A DNA stretch of 64,000 bases from Capronia americana (Eukaryota > Ascomycota > Eurotiomycetes > Chaetothyriales > Herpotrichiellaceae): NCBI GenBank assembly GCA_016110215.1, contig JADWQD010000004.1, positions 1,178,001-1,242,000 of the forward strand. The letters run 5' to 3'. Numbering within the stretch: the first letter of the stretch is position 1; each line of letters starts with the position of its first letter. Shown in pieces: positions 11,334-23,231 of the stretch. The notes under the pieces are model-generated. The model worked only from the letters and a program-made list of their open reading frames with translations. It ran no database searches and was not told the origin of the DNA. The position numbers and the translations under genes were made by a program.

Positions 11334-12131
11334 TCAAACACTCCGGGCGCTGAAGTCGTAAGCGACCTTCCCTTCATGCGCCAACGGCTTGACCACAGGG
11401 GCGGCTATCAACCCGGCACAAATGAAAATCGTGACAATGATAGCCTCCATCAGAACTCCCATGAAACCGTGAATAATTATTGCAGTCCGCTCAAGGCTCC
11501 AGCTGCTGAACCACTTCGGGTCATTGGCAAAGATGCAAAGGAGCGAGAAGACCATCCGGACCGCCATGAAGGGCAAAGCTGCAACAACCGCAAACAGGAT
11601 GCAACGGTCGCCAGACTGAACGTGGGCAATCCTGAGAAATGAAAGCCCGGCGATGAGGACATCTGCGGAAAAGACTACCAGGAAAAGACAGACTGCCGCC
11701 TTGAGTTCGGTGAAACCAGTCGAAACATCAGATGGGTCGCTGCTGAAGACGTTTGTGCTGCCAATGATACTGAGAATCAAACCAGCCAAACTGGGAAGGT
11801 GAAGGATTCGGAAGATCCGAGGTGAGAGGCCATATCCGTCCATACCGACGTTGACACGATCCAAGAGTCCCAGAGCCGTGCAAATGGTTGCAGACAGGCC
11901 GAAGCTGTTCATGACATCGTACGTGATAGTGAGGCCTTGCGACGGATGGTGGATAGATATAAGGGAGGTGATGGCGCCAACAAGTCGAAAGAGGCAGATC
12001 ATGACCAGGAACCGCCAGCCGAGGTGTTTCCGATGGCCATGCTTGTAGACGACATACGCCGAAACAAAGAAAGCCGGGAAGAAGAAGATGAGCTCGGCGA
12101 TATCGAGGATCTCGAATGCTGAAATACCCAT
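11334..12131 (-). CDS. Seven-helix integral membrane protein, DUF7702-like
   Basis: Single exon, 265 aa, starting at the first ATG of the MGISAF frame. Seven hydrophobic segments are evenly spaced with short loops, and the N-terminus (MGISAFEILDIAELIFF) leads straight into helix 1. The segment FLVMICLFRLVGA in helix 2 with a central Arg is typical of a large fungal family of RTA1-like and DUF7702 membrane proteins. No enzyme motif is visible and the function is unknown; by analogy it may be a plasma membrane or endomembrane sensor or transporter-like protein, but that is inference. It shares a roughly 1.1 kb divergent promoter region with the DUF1772 gene at 13217. Confidence 0.75.
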   Translation of the reverse strand: MGISAFEILDIAELIFFFPAFFVSAYVVYKHGHRKHLGWRFLVMICLFRLVGAITSLISIHHPSQGLTITYDVMNSFGLSATICTALGLLDRVNVGMDGYGLSPRIFRILHLPSLAGLILSIIGSTNVFSSDPSDVSTGFTELKAAVCLFLVVFSADVLIAGLSFLRIAHVQSGDRCILFAVVAALPFMAVRMVFSLLCIFANDPKWFSSWSLERTAIIIHGFMGVLMEAIIVTIFICAGLIAAPVVKPLAHEGKVAYDFSARSV

Positions 12132-13216
12132 TGTTTCAGAACGGGAGGAGAGTCGGCAAGATGATGGAATATATACTGGTTGGAAGCAGCAAGGTTCAGG
12201 TGCTTGTATGGATGGCCACTGGTGACTCTGGTTGATGCTTTGCTTTGCTGGTGTCGACAGCAACTGGACCCCGAAGCACAGGACGAATATATAGACGCGC
12301 TGGAGTCGAATACATCGGCCATTTCCAAGGCCAAGGCTGTGAGAACGAGGTGTTTGAGGCCATGAAACATTTCCCCAGTCCTAAGATGGCCAATTGCGCG
12401 AGATGTTCGACTCCGACTGGCCACTGAGCATGTAGAGCTCAGACGTGGGGTTCGTGCACCTGAAGCCAAGTACCTCATTGCGGCTGTGGGCATCGCGACA
12501 ATGAGCGGAAGGGGTTAGCCGTGCGACGATAAGCCAGTCATGGCTTTCAGTGCGAATGATTCTGTGCATCTGCTTGCCGCATTGGAGCTAGTGCGAACCA
12601 TTTCCCTGGGACAAGATGGCTTGGTGCTGCAACTGCAACTTTCACTATGCCAACTCTGCTGTACCCGAAGCAGTCTTTGACTTGACGGCATCATTCTTCA
12701 CTCTATGGACTAGGCAGGGTCCGGGTTTCGCCAAACCATGTTCGCCGTATCTGCATTGGATTGGCGCTTGCAACCCATCGAATGGATCCATCACTACTAT
12801 TTGTGGCCTGTGTGGCTTATGTGGCTTGCTTGTGTATCTGGTGCCTCGATTGTGTAGCATCCCATCGCGAATGTCCCATGATGTCACATACCGTTATGCA
12901 AGGCGTTTTTCAGTCAGGGTTAATGAGGAAGATAACACCAGTGGTGGTGTGATACCTTAATTCGGCTGAAGGAGGGGCAGATCACGTGGTGTCGTCGAAA
13001 GTTCAAAGTGGTGGAGGCAGAGCTTCTTGACCTCATGTTGTCTTCAAAAATTAATTCTCGCATCGGCCCCAGACAGATATCCAAAGTGTCCTCATCTCCG
13101 ACTACCTAAAGGACAATGCACAGCTGAAAGAAGGACGAGCGACTGGGTAGGCCTGGCTGGTTGAGACGTTCAGAATTCCCCTCTTTCAACAGTCTCTACC
13201 ATTATCGTGTTCCGAT
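12132..13216. other. Divergent promoter region between two membrane-protein genes
   Basis: Open frames on both strands here (for example 12616-12960) have no recognisable family or plausible composition. Three copies of a 9-base TGTGGCYTR-like unit sit at 12802-12828. The start codons of the flanking genes point away from each other, so regulatory sites of both are expected here. Confidence 0.5.
12802..12828 (+). repeat. Short 9-base tandem repeat, three copies
   Basis: Three head-to-tail copies of TGTGGCCTG / TGTGGCTTA / TGTGGCTTG. Probably a chance simple repeat. Confidence 0.6.
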
Positions 13217-13874
13217 ATGTCGTCGAAGCCAACCAACGTGATCTTTGGAGGTCTTCTCGGCCTCACTTCCTCGGCTATCTTCTTTGGCGGCAATCTGGGA
13301 ATCTCGTTTATTGCCGTTCCAACACTTCTCCTTTCGTCGCCTTCTTCGGGTTTACCAGTACCGGCCAATGCCGAGAACAGGGCTTCGCGGACATCGACAT
13401 CATCAGAGAAGCCATTGACAAGACCTCCGCACCTTGCTCGTCAATGGCAATCCATGTATGACATTGGCAAGAAAGCGGGACCTTTCTTCGCTCTACTGGC
13501 CAGTGGGAGCTGGCTGTACGCTGCTCAGCAGCTGCCCGCAGGATCGAGATCACAACAGAGGTTGCTCATTGTCGCTGCTGGATTGTCCGTGGCCGTCGTC
13601 CCCTTCACATTTGGGGCAATGAAGCGAACAAATGACGAGTTAAGTCGACGAGCCAACGCGGCAGAAAAAGGGGAAGAGGAGGACGGAAAAGCAGAGGCTC
13701 GGATAGGTACAGTCGAGGGTTATCAGACTCACGACTTACTTCGCTGGTGGGCACAGTTGAACCTACTGTAGGTCATCAAAGCAAGAGAAATGCTGTTGCT
13801 GACAGTATCCTACTAGGCGAGCTTTGCTCCACCTCGGAGCCATTGGCTGTGCCACCTCGGCCTTGACACTGTAA
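13217..13874 (+). CDS. DUF1772 (anthrone oxygenase-like) membrane protein
   Basis: Exons 13217-13767 and 13817-13874, 202 aa. The 49-base intron was inferred because the open frame otherwise stops at LNLL; splicing GTAGGT..CTACTAG continues with an RALLHLGAIG segment, the usual hydrophobic end of the family. Four hydrophobic stretches fit the four-helix DUF1772 fold: residues about 9-40, 85-105, 115-135 and the C-terminal 180-202. A low-complexity Ser/Thr/Pro loop (45-75) and an acidic loop (145-160, EKGEEEDGK) lie between. The WWAQLN segment matches the conserved W-x-x-x-N region. Some relatives are anthrone oxygenases of polyketide pathways, but no polyketide genes are near, so a housekeeping membrane role is as likely. 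Confidence 0.78.
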
Positions 13875-14382
13875 ACGCTGTACAACAAGCAGTAGCATAG
13901 CTCTCTGGTCAACGCTTTGGCCAGAGAATGCGCTTGGAGAGTGCATCGGCTGCGGAGTGTGTGTTGGCTCGAGAAAGCGTCATTTACATCAGTCAGGGAA
14001 GTTTATCAAAAACCCTCTCCTCTCGGCCATGTATGTTTATGCTGGCGTATCCCGCGTAGATAGCTTTATCTTCAGAAATAACCCAGGCTCTGATAAGTAG
14101 ATATCGGCGTGGAAACAACAATAGCTCCTGAGTTGTGAAGGATCGATAGCGCCAGACGCCCAGTAGATGCGTGTGAAGAGGAGGGCGAAAGAACCACGTC
14201 TGCCTTGGCGCCAAGACAAATGGCTGCCGGCAGATCCTCGGGAAATTGAGCCCACACAACTTTTCGCGCAGGCGACCTTGAACATCTGAGCCATGATCAC
14301 AATCGACAAATCGCCAGCCAAACAACCTTTCCAAAGCCACAGACTCGATTGCTGAGACTACGTTGTCTCAATCACCGCAATC
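13875..14382. other. RPS19 promoter region
   Basis: No gene seen. Open frames on the minus strand at 13993-14340 overlap each other and have no family resemblance. Confidence 0.55.
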
Positions 14383-15095
14383 ATGAGTGGCGTTACCGTT
14401 CGAGATGTCGATGTGAGTATGAGCCGATCGCCTTGGTTGAGCTGCACGATTCTAGCGACGACGAGGGGATACACGCCCGATTGCTGCAAAGACGAAAAGA
14501 GCGCGGAGTTCAAGATAATGTGCTGACTGCTATGTTTTCCACAGGCACAAAAGTTCATTGAGGCCTATGCCGCTTTCTTGAAGAGACAGGGAAAAATCCG
14601 AGTACCAGGTACGATCTGATCTTGACATCTCGAATGATCGCTTTCGGTGTTCGACCCTTCGATTGTGAACCTTGCGGAACATTTAAAACCTATGTGACAA
14701 CGCTGATACTGGGCAATCTAGGTTGGGTTGATACCGTCAAGACATCCCACTCAAACGAACTCCCTCCTCAATCAGCCGACTGGTTCTACGTCAGAGCTGC
14801 CTCCGTTGCTCGACATGTCTACCTGAGGAAGTCTGTTGGTGTCGGTCGTCTTCGAAAAGTCCACGGCAGCACAAAGAACCGCGGTTCCCGCCCCTCACAC
14901 CACGTCAATGCTTCCGGCTCGGTCGACCGAAAAGTCTTGCAAGCTCTTGAGGAACTTGGTATCTTGGAGAAGCTTGATGATGATGAGGAGGGCTCTAGCG
15001 GAAGGGGCGGACGGAGAATAACCCAGGCTGGTGCACGAGATTTGGATCGTATCGCTCAGACCGCCGTGGAGGGTGACGAGGAAGACGAAGAGTAG
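14383..15095 (+). CDS. rps19: 40S ribosomal protein S19 (eS19)
   Basis: Exons 14383-14412, 14545-14608 and 14722-15095; introns of 132 and 113 bases, longer than elsewhere in the window, as is common in fungal ribosomal protein genes; 155 aa. The protein is part of the 40S subunit head and is needed for 18S rRNA maturation. Visible eS19 hallmarks: N-terminal helix AQKFIEAYAAFLKRQGKI, the WVDTVKTS segment, DWFYVRAASVARHVYLRK, and the VHGSTKNRGSRPSHH loop. The C-terminus (ITQAGARDLDRIA, then an acidic GDEEDEE tail) is complete. The first exon codes for only ten residues (MSGVTVRDVD), a typical arrangement for this gene. Confidence 0.96.
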
Positions 15096-16300
15096 ACGTG
15101 ATTGCAGACCATGCCAAGGGGGTATTAACGGAAAGAGACGCTCCCAGCTCTCGTCTCGAGGTGGCCGTCTTCTTACGGTGAAGAGGTCTACGGCCACGAA
15201 ACTCGCGGGTTTGAGATTCCGGTCGATGCAAGCGATCATGTCAGCAGATTGCCAACCAGTCGTGCTCAGTTGCCGGAGGCCGAACAAGGAGTCTCGGGCG
15301 CACCAGACAAGTCCAATGAAACTATTTCAAAGTTGAATCGGCTATTGCCAATGTCCGTTATCATCTAGCAGTTGCCTATTGTCTTGCTGCGTCTCCAGTA
15401 CTACGTCTGTATCCAAAACAGAAGGCCCGTCAGGATCACAAAAGTGCAATCCGGCATATTGGAAACCTATTTCTTCGACATCTGTATTTCAATGAAGCTG
15501 TCATTGCTGGATACCTCGCTGTCGAACCCTGTCTGAAACACTGGGAGCACGGAGAATGAATGTTCCGCCCGTTCGTCAATCAGCCTTGCACACAGCCGAG
15601 GGGGGCCGAAGCATCTAAGTAAAAGCCAAACCTCCTCTCGTTCCACACGTTCGAGCTGGAGGCACAAGCATGCGTTACTCCGGCCAGCCTATGAATCGAT
15701 CAACGGACTTGACGTAGTGTGCGCCCTGTTTATATGAAGATGGCTCCTGCCAAGCATTGGCGACACAACTTGAAGTCAACCGGCGCCGCGGCTTGTGAAA
15801 GGCACCAGTTTGGCAGCACAGCCCTTTCGTATGAGCGCCCAGTTGACCCAGAGCAAGGCGGCTTCCCACTTTGAGCCCATCGGCAAGGCATCCTCGGATG
15901 TGCACATGACAGCTTTACAGATCGAGCACTGCGACGCTATTGCAATGAGGCTTTCGCGACTACGGGCTCACCATCCTTGATAGGCTCGCTCTTGTGCCGA
16001 CAATGCCACCACGCGGTGCCCAGTTAGACACCAGGCATTTTTGCATCTTTCATCATGCCGTTATATTGCGTCGGACCGGCTGCCGACTGAGCCTGGATAT
16101 TGACTCATGTGTTTCATTTCTGTTTGCCTGTCTCCAAATCCCCGAGGTGCATTTGAACCTCTCCTCTCGACTCGATTCTAGGTCACAGCCTAGGGAGAGG
16201 CCATGCACTCCCGAGAAAATAGCATTCAATGCTGTTTGCCATCTTCGTTCTTTCGTTCGTCTTCTTGTTGGCTCCGCTGACCATCCGTCTTTACCTCAAC
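15096..16300. other. Intergenic between RPS19 and the RBR ligase gene
   Basis: No gene recognised. The last 70 bases are CT-rich leader before the ATG at 16301; they also form an in-frame extension from an ATG at 16229 (see the RBR entry). Confidence 0.5.
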
Positions 16301-19300
16301 ATGTCTCACAGATCGAACGAGGCTCCCAGCAGCAACGGGCCACAGTTCCAGCCAGTGTGGGAGGCTTTCAGGAGTAGCAGTGTCGATCTGCAGCCTCAGC
16401 CTGGTTGGGCACGACAGAAGATACCGCGAGAACTCCAAAGGGTCGACAGCGAGGAGGACGTGCCAGAGAAGCTCAAGCAGATCCTTGCCTGGTCACTCAA
16501 CCTCGATGCCGCTCGACCAAGCACCATGCCTGTTTCCAGCACCTTGCAGCAAAGGATCGGTGTCAGCGCTCTCAACTCGGTACGAGTAGATGCTGCTGGT
16601 GATTCCTTCGGAGGAGAATCGATCAGGCTTCCCACCAGTTCCACCCCGAGTGGAAGGGAGGATACCACCTACCATACGACGAGGGATCCCGATAGCAATG
16701 CCGTTGACAATTCTTCGGAGTCCTACACTGGATGCTCTGAACAATCTTCCGAGAAACGTCGAGCTAAATCACGGCATGTCAGCAACAGTGTTTTCGCCTC
16801 CACTCTTGACCTTTTCGCCAGCCTTAAAGGCAAGACGATAAAAGAGGCACCAGCAGCTGCCAACTCGCTGAAGGCTCTGGAGAAAAAGCACTCAATGGTT
16901 GAATGTACAAGCTGCTTTGAAGATACCCCCATGAACGAGAGCAGCAAGCTTCCTTGCAATCACTCATACTGCAAGCCATGCCTGACAACCCTGATCACGA
17001 CTGCCCTTCAAAATGAGGCAAGCTTCCCGCCGAAGTGCTGCTTGACAGTAGTACCACTCCCAACGATCATGTCTACTCTTGATGCCAAGCAAAGAATCAC
17101 GTATAGAGACAAGGCTGCCGAATTCTCCATCCTCCCCCAGGAAAGATGGTATTGCCCTAATAGCAAGTGCCTGAAATGGATTCGCCCATCAAAGCTGCCT
17201 CGAATACCAGCCTGGAATGAAAGGTGCCCCCATTGCGGAACAAAGATATGTAATATCTGTCGTGGCTTGGCTCACAAATCTTCCTCAGAATGCCCACATG
17301 ATTCCGGCCTTCAAGCGTGAGTGTTCCTGAAAGGCTAATTGATGGCACACACATCGGCCAGCAGTCTCTCGTCCCTGAACCGTTTCGTCAGTGCTAACGA
17401 AGAAGATAGCACGATTACACTCGCAGAATTAGAAGGATGGCGCCGGTGTGTGAAGTGCCGGACCATGGTTGAGGTAAGAAGCCCCCTGATACCCAGCATC
17501 ACAGCTGACCTGTTTAGCGAACTCAAGGATGCCGACACATGACATGCAAATGTGGTGCCCAATTCTGCTACACGTGTGGAAAGAAGTGGCGTTCCTGTTC
17601 ATGTACCGAAACCGACGAAGTCAACCGCCAAGCTGAACTAAGGCGACGTAGGGGAGAACGTGAAAGCGCAAGGGATGTTGAAGCTGCAGAGTTGGCCCGT
17701 ATTATCGCACAAGTTGAAGAGATGGAGCAACAGATTTTCCAAGAGCGCCGGAGGGAGGAGGAAAGACGCGAGTCAGAACGACGGAGACAAGAAGCTGAAC
17801 TTGCAAGGCTGGAAGCGGAACAATTGCGAGAGCAAGAAGCCATGCGTGCCGAAGAAGCTCGGCTTGAGCAGCAACTTCAACGCATCCTACGGCTCTCGGT
17901 CGAGGAAAGCTGCGGACAACTCGAACGCGCTTGGAATGAGACTCGCCTGTCGCAGATGCACAGCTTGGATAGCCGCCACATAGCTGCTGAGCGGTATCAC
18001 ATCCAAGGCCGTGACGAAGCTATAATCCAACAAACGCGGGAGAACGAAAGAACTTCCCGGCAGATGGAATCTAACATCAAGAAACGAATGGCGGACAAGG
18101 AAGAGAGGCATACATTGGAGATGGCAAACTTCACCACCGAACAGGAAAATCTCGAAGACGACATGTTCCTCGAAATACAACTGCATCTCCGAGGGAAACA
18201 AGACAGGGAGGCGCGGGAGCGTCGTCTCCAAGAACGGTTCCAGGAACAGCGCTGGGAGCGGCACCAACATCTGCTAGCGAAGCACGAACTTGAGACGCAG
18301 GCCCTTCGAGCCCACGCCAAAATGGAAACGCAGAGCCTGGAATTGGCCAACAATAGTAAGATGTATGAAATCGAGCACCATTCCCGCACGGCTTTCGAGA
18401 ACCTCTCGAAGGATGTTGCTGCGGACCGTGCGTGGTTTGATTTTCTCAACCAGAGGCGGCAGAATATGGTTGCTGCACATCGCCGGCTTATGCTTGAAGC
18501 TCTGGAGGCCGGCCAAGAACCCGTTGGGCTGACCCAGGAGGTTGCCATGACAGTCGGACCTTTCATCGCTGACGTCCAGCCAGGAAGAGGAGTCACAGTG
18601 TCGCAATACCCAGAGGCTAGGGAGGGCATGGTACGTTCGGCACGAGAGCCATGGAAGGAAACACTCTCGCCATCGCCTACAAGCAGTGCATCTCCGACAA
18701 GTTCTTTCGTCGAGCTTGCCGCAAACTCGCAGCAATTGTTGGAGGACTTGGAAGCAGCTCCTACATCCGGGAGCCTGGGCGGACCAACAGCCGCGACTGC
18801 AAGTGAGCTGCTCCTGTCAAACAGTGCCTTTGCGTGGATGACTGGCGCCACGCCAGAGGACGCTTCGCAAACGAACAACACAGCCAGCAGACGTTCTGCA
18901 GGACTCACCAGGAGTCGACGAGTCAATCGTCACGATCGTCCACATCCGCGAACCCCGATTTCTCCCTCGATGGCCAATCCATCGTCAGGATGGATCATGT
19001 CCATGGGAACGCAACCGCACCAACTCGAAGAACCTGCTCCATCTTCACCAGATCTCCGGGCCATGGCTGTGCCGCCCCTCGTTATTAACAAACCGCAAAA
19101 CTTGAGAGCATCGTCAGGGGCTCCAGCCAGCCCGCAGGATGACCCAGCACCGAAAATCCCGACCCTCAACATCTCGACTGAGCCGACAAGCCATGCCCGC
19201 TCGTTGACCGGCCACGAAACCCAACAAGCCAGAGTCCTAGGCGGCCTCGTCCCCATCGTTGCACGCACCGAAGACAGGCGTCTCAGATTGATGAACGCAC

Positions 19301-19623
19301 TCACACATAAACGACAGTCCCCTTCCACAAGCTCGGCGTCCAGCTCCGACTCCCTCTCAAGGTCGTCTACACCGTACTCGACCACGACGTCGCCCTTTGC
19401 GTCGGTCTCTCCCAGCCCGATTTCCCATCGATCCAGCGCCACGTCGAGAAGCAGTGGCGATAGTCTCTTCCTCCACAGCTTGATCAGCGCCGCGACGATT
19501 GCAGCCACCGCGGCGACAAGGCCAGCGACAGCCACGGGGGCGATATCTCCGAGCTTGCCGTCCGCTGCGGACCGCCCAAGAGGTGGGACGAGCAAGGAGG
19601 GGAGAGAGTCTCCAAGCCGATAG
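16301..19623 (+). CDS. RBR-type E3 ubiquitin ligase with long coiled coil and Ser/Pro-rich tail
   Basis: Exons 16301-17316, 17410-17473 and 17518-19623 (introns 93 and 44 bases), 1061 aa. RING1 starts at Cys202 (CTSCFEDTP.. CNHSYCKPCL), the in-between-RING domain holds YCPNSKC and CPHCGTKICNICR (about 285-330), and RING2 reads WRRCVKC, then QGCRHMTCKC and FCYTCG (about 349-390). The last cysteine pattern appears only after joining the exons. Cys365, in GCRHM, is at the place of the catalytic cysteine that carries ubiquitin in Parkin and HHARI. Residues 400-660 are Glu/Arg/Gln-rich and predicted to be coiled coil; 720-1061 are disordered, rich in Ser, Thr and Pro. The substrate is unknown. An upstream in-frame ATG (16229) would add a 24-residue Phe/Leu/Val-rich segment, but this is more likely CT-rich leader; the context CAACATGT favours 16301. 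Confidence 0.88.
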
Positions 19624-20660
19624 TGATCCATCCCTCTTTTGGACGCCATTGCAAGCAGACGGCAAGCCCGAGTAACGAAGTAAAGAGTGCGAGGGGGAGG
19701 CAGTGAGGGATACGACTGCGCACACATCGCAGTTCGGAATCATCCCATTCTCCTCCCCTCCCCTCTCCTTTGATCTCATCTTATTAAACTAGATGACCGA
19801 CTAAGAAAGAAGACATGAAAGAAGCGAGCGGTTAAGCGTGGAAGGTGCGTGGCCGGGCAGGCAGGCGTATGTAGGCAGATACGGTACTGTATTCCCGAGG
19901 CTACTCTCACCTCTCTGCTACTTGTGTACATACAGTACGTGCATACAGTGAGAGCGAGAGGAGACAGAACGTTCAACCATAGAAACAGACACTATTTCAC
20001 TTCGTCTCTTAACAACTTACTCCGCCTGCTCGAGTACATACATTACCTTCAATCGGGTCGGAAGGGCAGGGCAGGGCAGAGCGGAACAGAACAGGGCATT
20101 TTCACGACTTAGACTACAATACATATCTATCTGGCCTAGTAGTACCAAGTCTGCAATGCACAGCAGTGTCCACCGGAGGGAGAACCATAAGACATCTCTG
20201 GCCAAGTGCAAAAGCAAAAGGCTGGACGGAACCTGTTGGCTTTCCACACCCGCCGTCTGCCGTCGTGACTGACTGCTATGCAAAACGATGCAGGCAGTAT
20301 GCTGCACGCTGCTCGATGCCACACGTCGAACGACAACCGCCATCTCAACCGGGGGGGTGGTGGAGAAGGAGGGCTGCCTAGAGCTCAACCGTCCTGTAGC
20401 GCGGGTGCCGTTCAGGTCCGTACAAGATGCAACAAACCTTGACTATAGGCCATCCATGCTCAGCTCGGCTACCCTTGAGATATCCAGCTCAAGGGCATCC
20501 AAAGTGATCTTTGAGCAAAAGAGGATCGGGCCTTCTCCACAGCAAAAGCTCGCCACACGATAGCATCGCCGTGGTGGTGCAAACTTCTCACCAGGGCAAT
20601 GCAACGCACGTCGGTCGGCAGACGAAATTTCAGTTCATCCCCCTTCGACGCGTCTCCAGT
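19624..20660. other. Convergent 3' flanks of the RBR and eIF2A genes
   Basis: Both flanking genes end here, so 3' untranslated sequence is expected. No gene, RNA or repeat recognised. Confidence 0.6.
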
Positions 20661-23231
20661 TCAACCAAAATACCCCAAGCCCTGCAACTCCTTCCTCACA
20701 CCATCCTCACTCGAGATCTTTCTCATCTGTGTGTCCTCCAACTTCTCCCCTCCGGCGAATCGCATCTTCAAATCCTCAATCGCGCGGATCTTCTTGAGTA
20801 ATCCCCGAATCTTCTTGTCACGAGGATCTCCGCCAGGCGTCAAGGGAGAGGTTACTTCCAATTCAGGCGGGTTATGGTCGCCTTGAGGGATCGGTGGAGG
20901 AGGCGGGAGCGGAATCGTCGTGTTGATGTTCGTGGGTGCGTTTGCGCGAGCGCTTTTCTGCTGACTCTGAGGAGTGTTGCTGGCAGGGCCCTTAGGCGTG
21001 CCGTTTGCTTGGTGATTTCGATCCCGCATGGAACTGTTCGTATCGCCTCGCTGTCGTCGGCTGTTGCTCCTGCTCCGTTCCTTCTTCGGTCCAGTGGGTG
21101 GCTCGAGACCTGGCGCGGGCACGTAATTCCTACTTCGGCTACGCTGGTGGCCTCCACCGTCAGGGCTCCGGCTTGGACTCTTTCCTCTCCCTCCGTTGCG
21201 TTGCTCAGGAACAAGACTGTTAGCTGCTGCGCCTTCACCTTGCTGTTCTTTGGCTGCTGCCGCCGCTGCCTTCTTCGCTTCCCGCTTCTTCGCATTCTTC
21301 TTGGCGGCCTTTGACAAGGGCTCACCGTCAGCGCCTTCCCCGGTACCTGTCAGGCTGACGCCCCCTCCAGGAGCCGCTCCGGGTGGCAGCGGCTTCTTCT
21401 CGTCAACCGGTTCAGCACCTGGAACAACACGATGCCGTGACTTTCCGAAACCGTTGATGCTGCTTGCAAATGACGAGACGCCATCTCGCACGAATGCTGC
21501 ACCCCCTTCATCCTCACGTTTGAACGCTAGAGGAGTCACCTGGCCGCGAGCGCCTGGCGGTCTGTAAGCTCCAACAGGCTTGCTGGGTGTCTTTCGAGTT
21601 GCCGTGTATTCTGTAGCACTGACATGAGGCGTAGGAACGCTGGCAAGTGGATTGGCGCTCAGAGGATATGCACCTGCCGGTTGGGGCCGCCAGCAGACGT
21701 GATAAAGCTCGTTCATGTCCTCGTTGTACATCAACGGGCCACTCGCGTGCCAAATGCGAACACCGTTATCGACTCGCAGACGAGGCGAGGTGGTCGCCGT
21801 CAAGATGTGCACGCCATCTGGTGACCATTCGCACACACTTGCGTTGCTAGCTTCGATAGTGCAGATCTTTGTGAAGTCCTTTTCCAAATCGTAGATATCC
21901 ATCTGGCCAGCGAGGTTTCCAAAGCCAGCCAGGAGCATGAAACGACCATGTGGTGAGAACAGAACGGTGTTGCGCGGACCGAGAGGAAAGGTATGCACCA
22001 CCTGTGCCTTGGCGTTGAAAATGACAGTTTTCGCTGGCATATAACCGTACACCACAGCAAAACTGTTCGACTTTGGTGACCAAGCAACGTCGTGGATAGG
22101 CCCCTCCTTGTCTATCGTTCAGTCAGCATCTTGCGTTACCCCCGTGCCAAGCCCAGACAAACGTACCCAGATCAATCCGGGAGTCGAAGCCGCCATTTGC
22201 ACTCAGCAGGTAGAGGGTTGTCTCTCCGTAGTAACTCTTTCCAGTCTTGTCGACTTCTGTTTGTGCCAGCACAATCAAAGAAGTCCCGTTGTCGTTCCAC
22301 TTCAACTGCACCTTGTCACCCTTGTAGAACTGCTTCTGCGAGGCAGGAGTGGTGAACTCGGGCACGTTGTAGACTCGGACGGAAGCCGGTTGGCCCTGTC
22401 GTTCACATTAGATCCGACAATTTCCATCGGGTATGTTGTATGACCAACCTTTCTCTCCGGTACAAAGACCGCGATAGTATGACTCTCGCCCGGCGAGACC
22501 GCGAAGTCCACCACGCCCTCAACCCGGATCTTATTCCAGACGGTGGTCAGGTCATGGCTCTCGTAGATTTGGACTTCATTGGTGACCACTCTCGCACAGA
22601 AGGCCTCGTCGTGGGTGTACTGCAGATTCCAGCCGGTCTGGTTCTTCTGCACGAAGCGAGCGAGAGGCTCCTTGTCGACTCCTTCTGCCAGAGCCTTCTC
22701 GTCATATACCAGCCACACCTTGAGGTTCTTGACCGCGTCGCCGTTCTCGTCTTTGGAGGTACGTTGCCACGTGATGATGTAGGTACCTTTGGGGGAGAAG
22801 CCTATTTCGAAGACATTTTCGGCGGGGAGGGAGGAGATGATGATGCCCGTGTCAGCGTTGATGATGTTGACCCTGTTGTCAAGTCAGTCCCATGCGGACC
22901 AGGTTGTTTTGGACCTGAGAAGACATACTTCTCCGGATATGCCCACGCGAAATACCGGCCACAGGGTGAATAGGTGCAGCAGCGCAGGTTGCCTTCAGGT
23001 CTGGTATATGAAGTGTTAGCGACGCGACTGGGATAAAATCGGTAGAGGGGTAGGTGGACAAAACCTTTCGAACGCTGGAAGCGGCTGGTAGTCCGGGGCA
23101 CCATTGACCACACCGATTCCCTTCAGAGTTCGGACTGTTGATATACACGTCAGCAAGGCCAAGTTTCAGGAAATTTTCTGGGGATGGCGGCGCCTAGATG
23201 ACGACTTACAGGCGAACTGAGTTAGAGCCAT
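20661..23231 (-). CDS. Eukaryotic translation initiation factor 2A (eIF2A)
   Basis: Six exons on the minus strand: 23231-23210, 23134-23065, 23000-22929, 22872-22449, 22395-22167, 22111-20661; 755 aa. The first three exons are only 22, 70 and 72 bases. eIF2A delivers initiator tRNA to the 40S subunit independently of GTP on certain mRNAs. It has an N-terminal WD40-like nine-bladed propeller (about 1-410) with features such as CCTYSPCGRYFAWA, DFAVSPGESHTIAVF and VCEWSPDGVHILTAT. Then comes a Lys/Ala-rich low-complexity linker (about 480-650) and a conserved C-terminal helix region (KKIRGLLKKIRAIEDLK). Two donors are unusual: GTTTTG at 23064 and GTTGGT at 22448; the reading frame and family match across both are good. 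The 5' end is supported by the short MALTQFAF start typical of the family. Confidence 0.93.

Noticed and set aside
13217..13874. Anthrone oxygenase of a polyketide gene cluster
   Set aside because: No polyketide synthase, P450 or tailoring gene is in the window; the domain also occurs in unrelated membrane proteins.
14609..14721. C/D snoRNA in the RPS19 second intron
   Set aside because: AATGATC and CTGAT are close to box C and D patterns but box C is imperfect and no terminal stem is seen.
16229..16300. N-terminal membrane anchor on the RBR ligase
   Set aside because: The extra 24 residues from the ATG at 16229 look hydrophobic only because the DNA is CT-rich leader; the ATG at 16301 has the better context.
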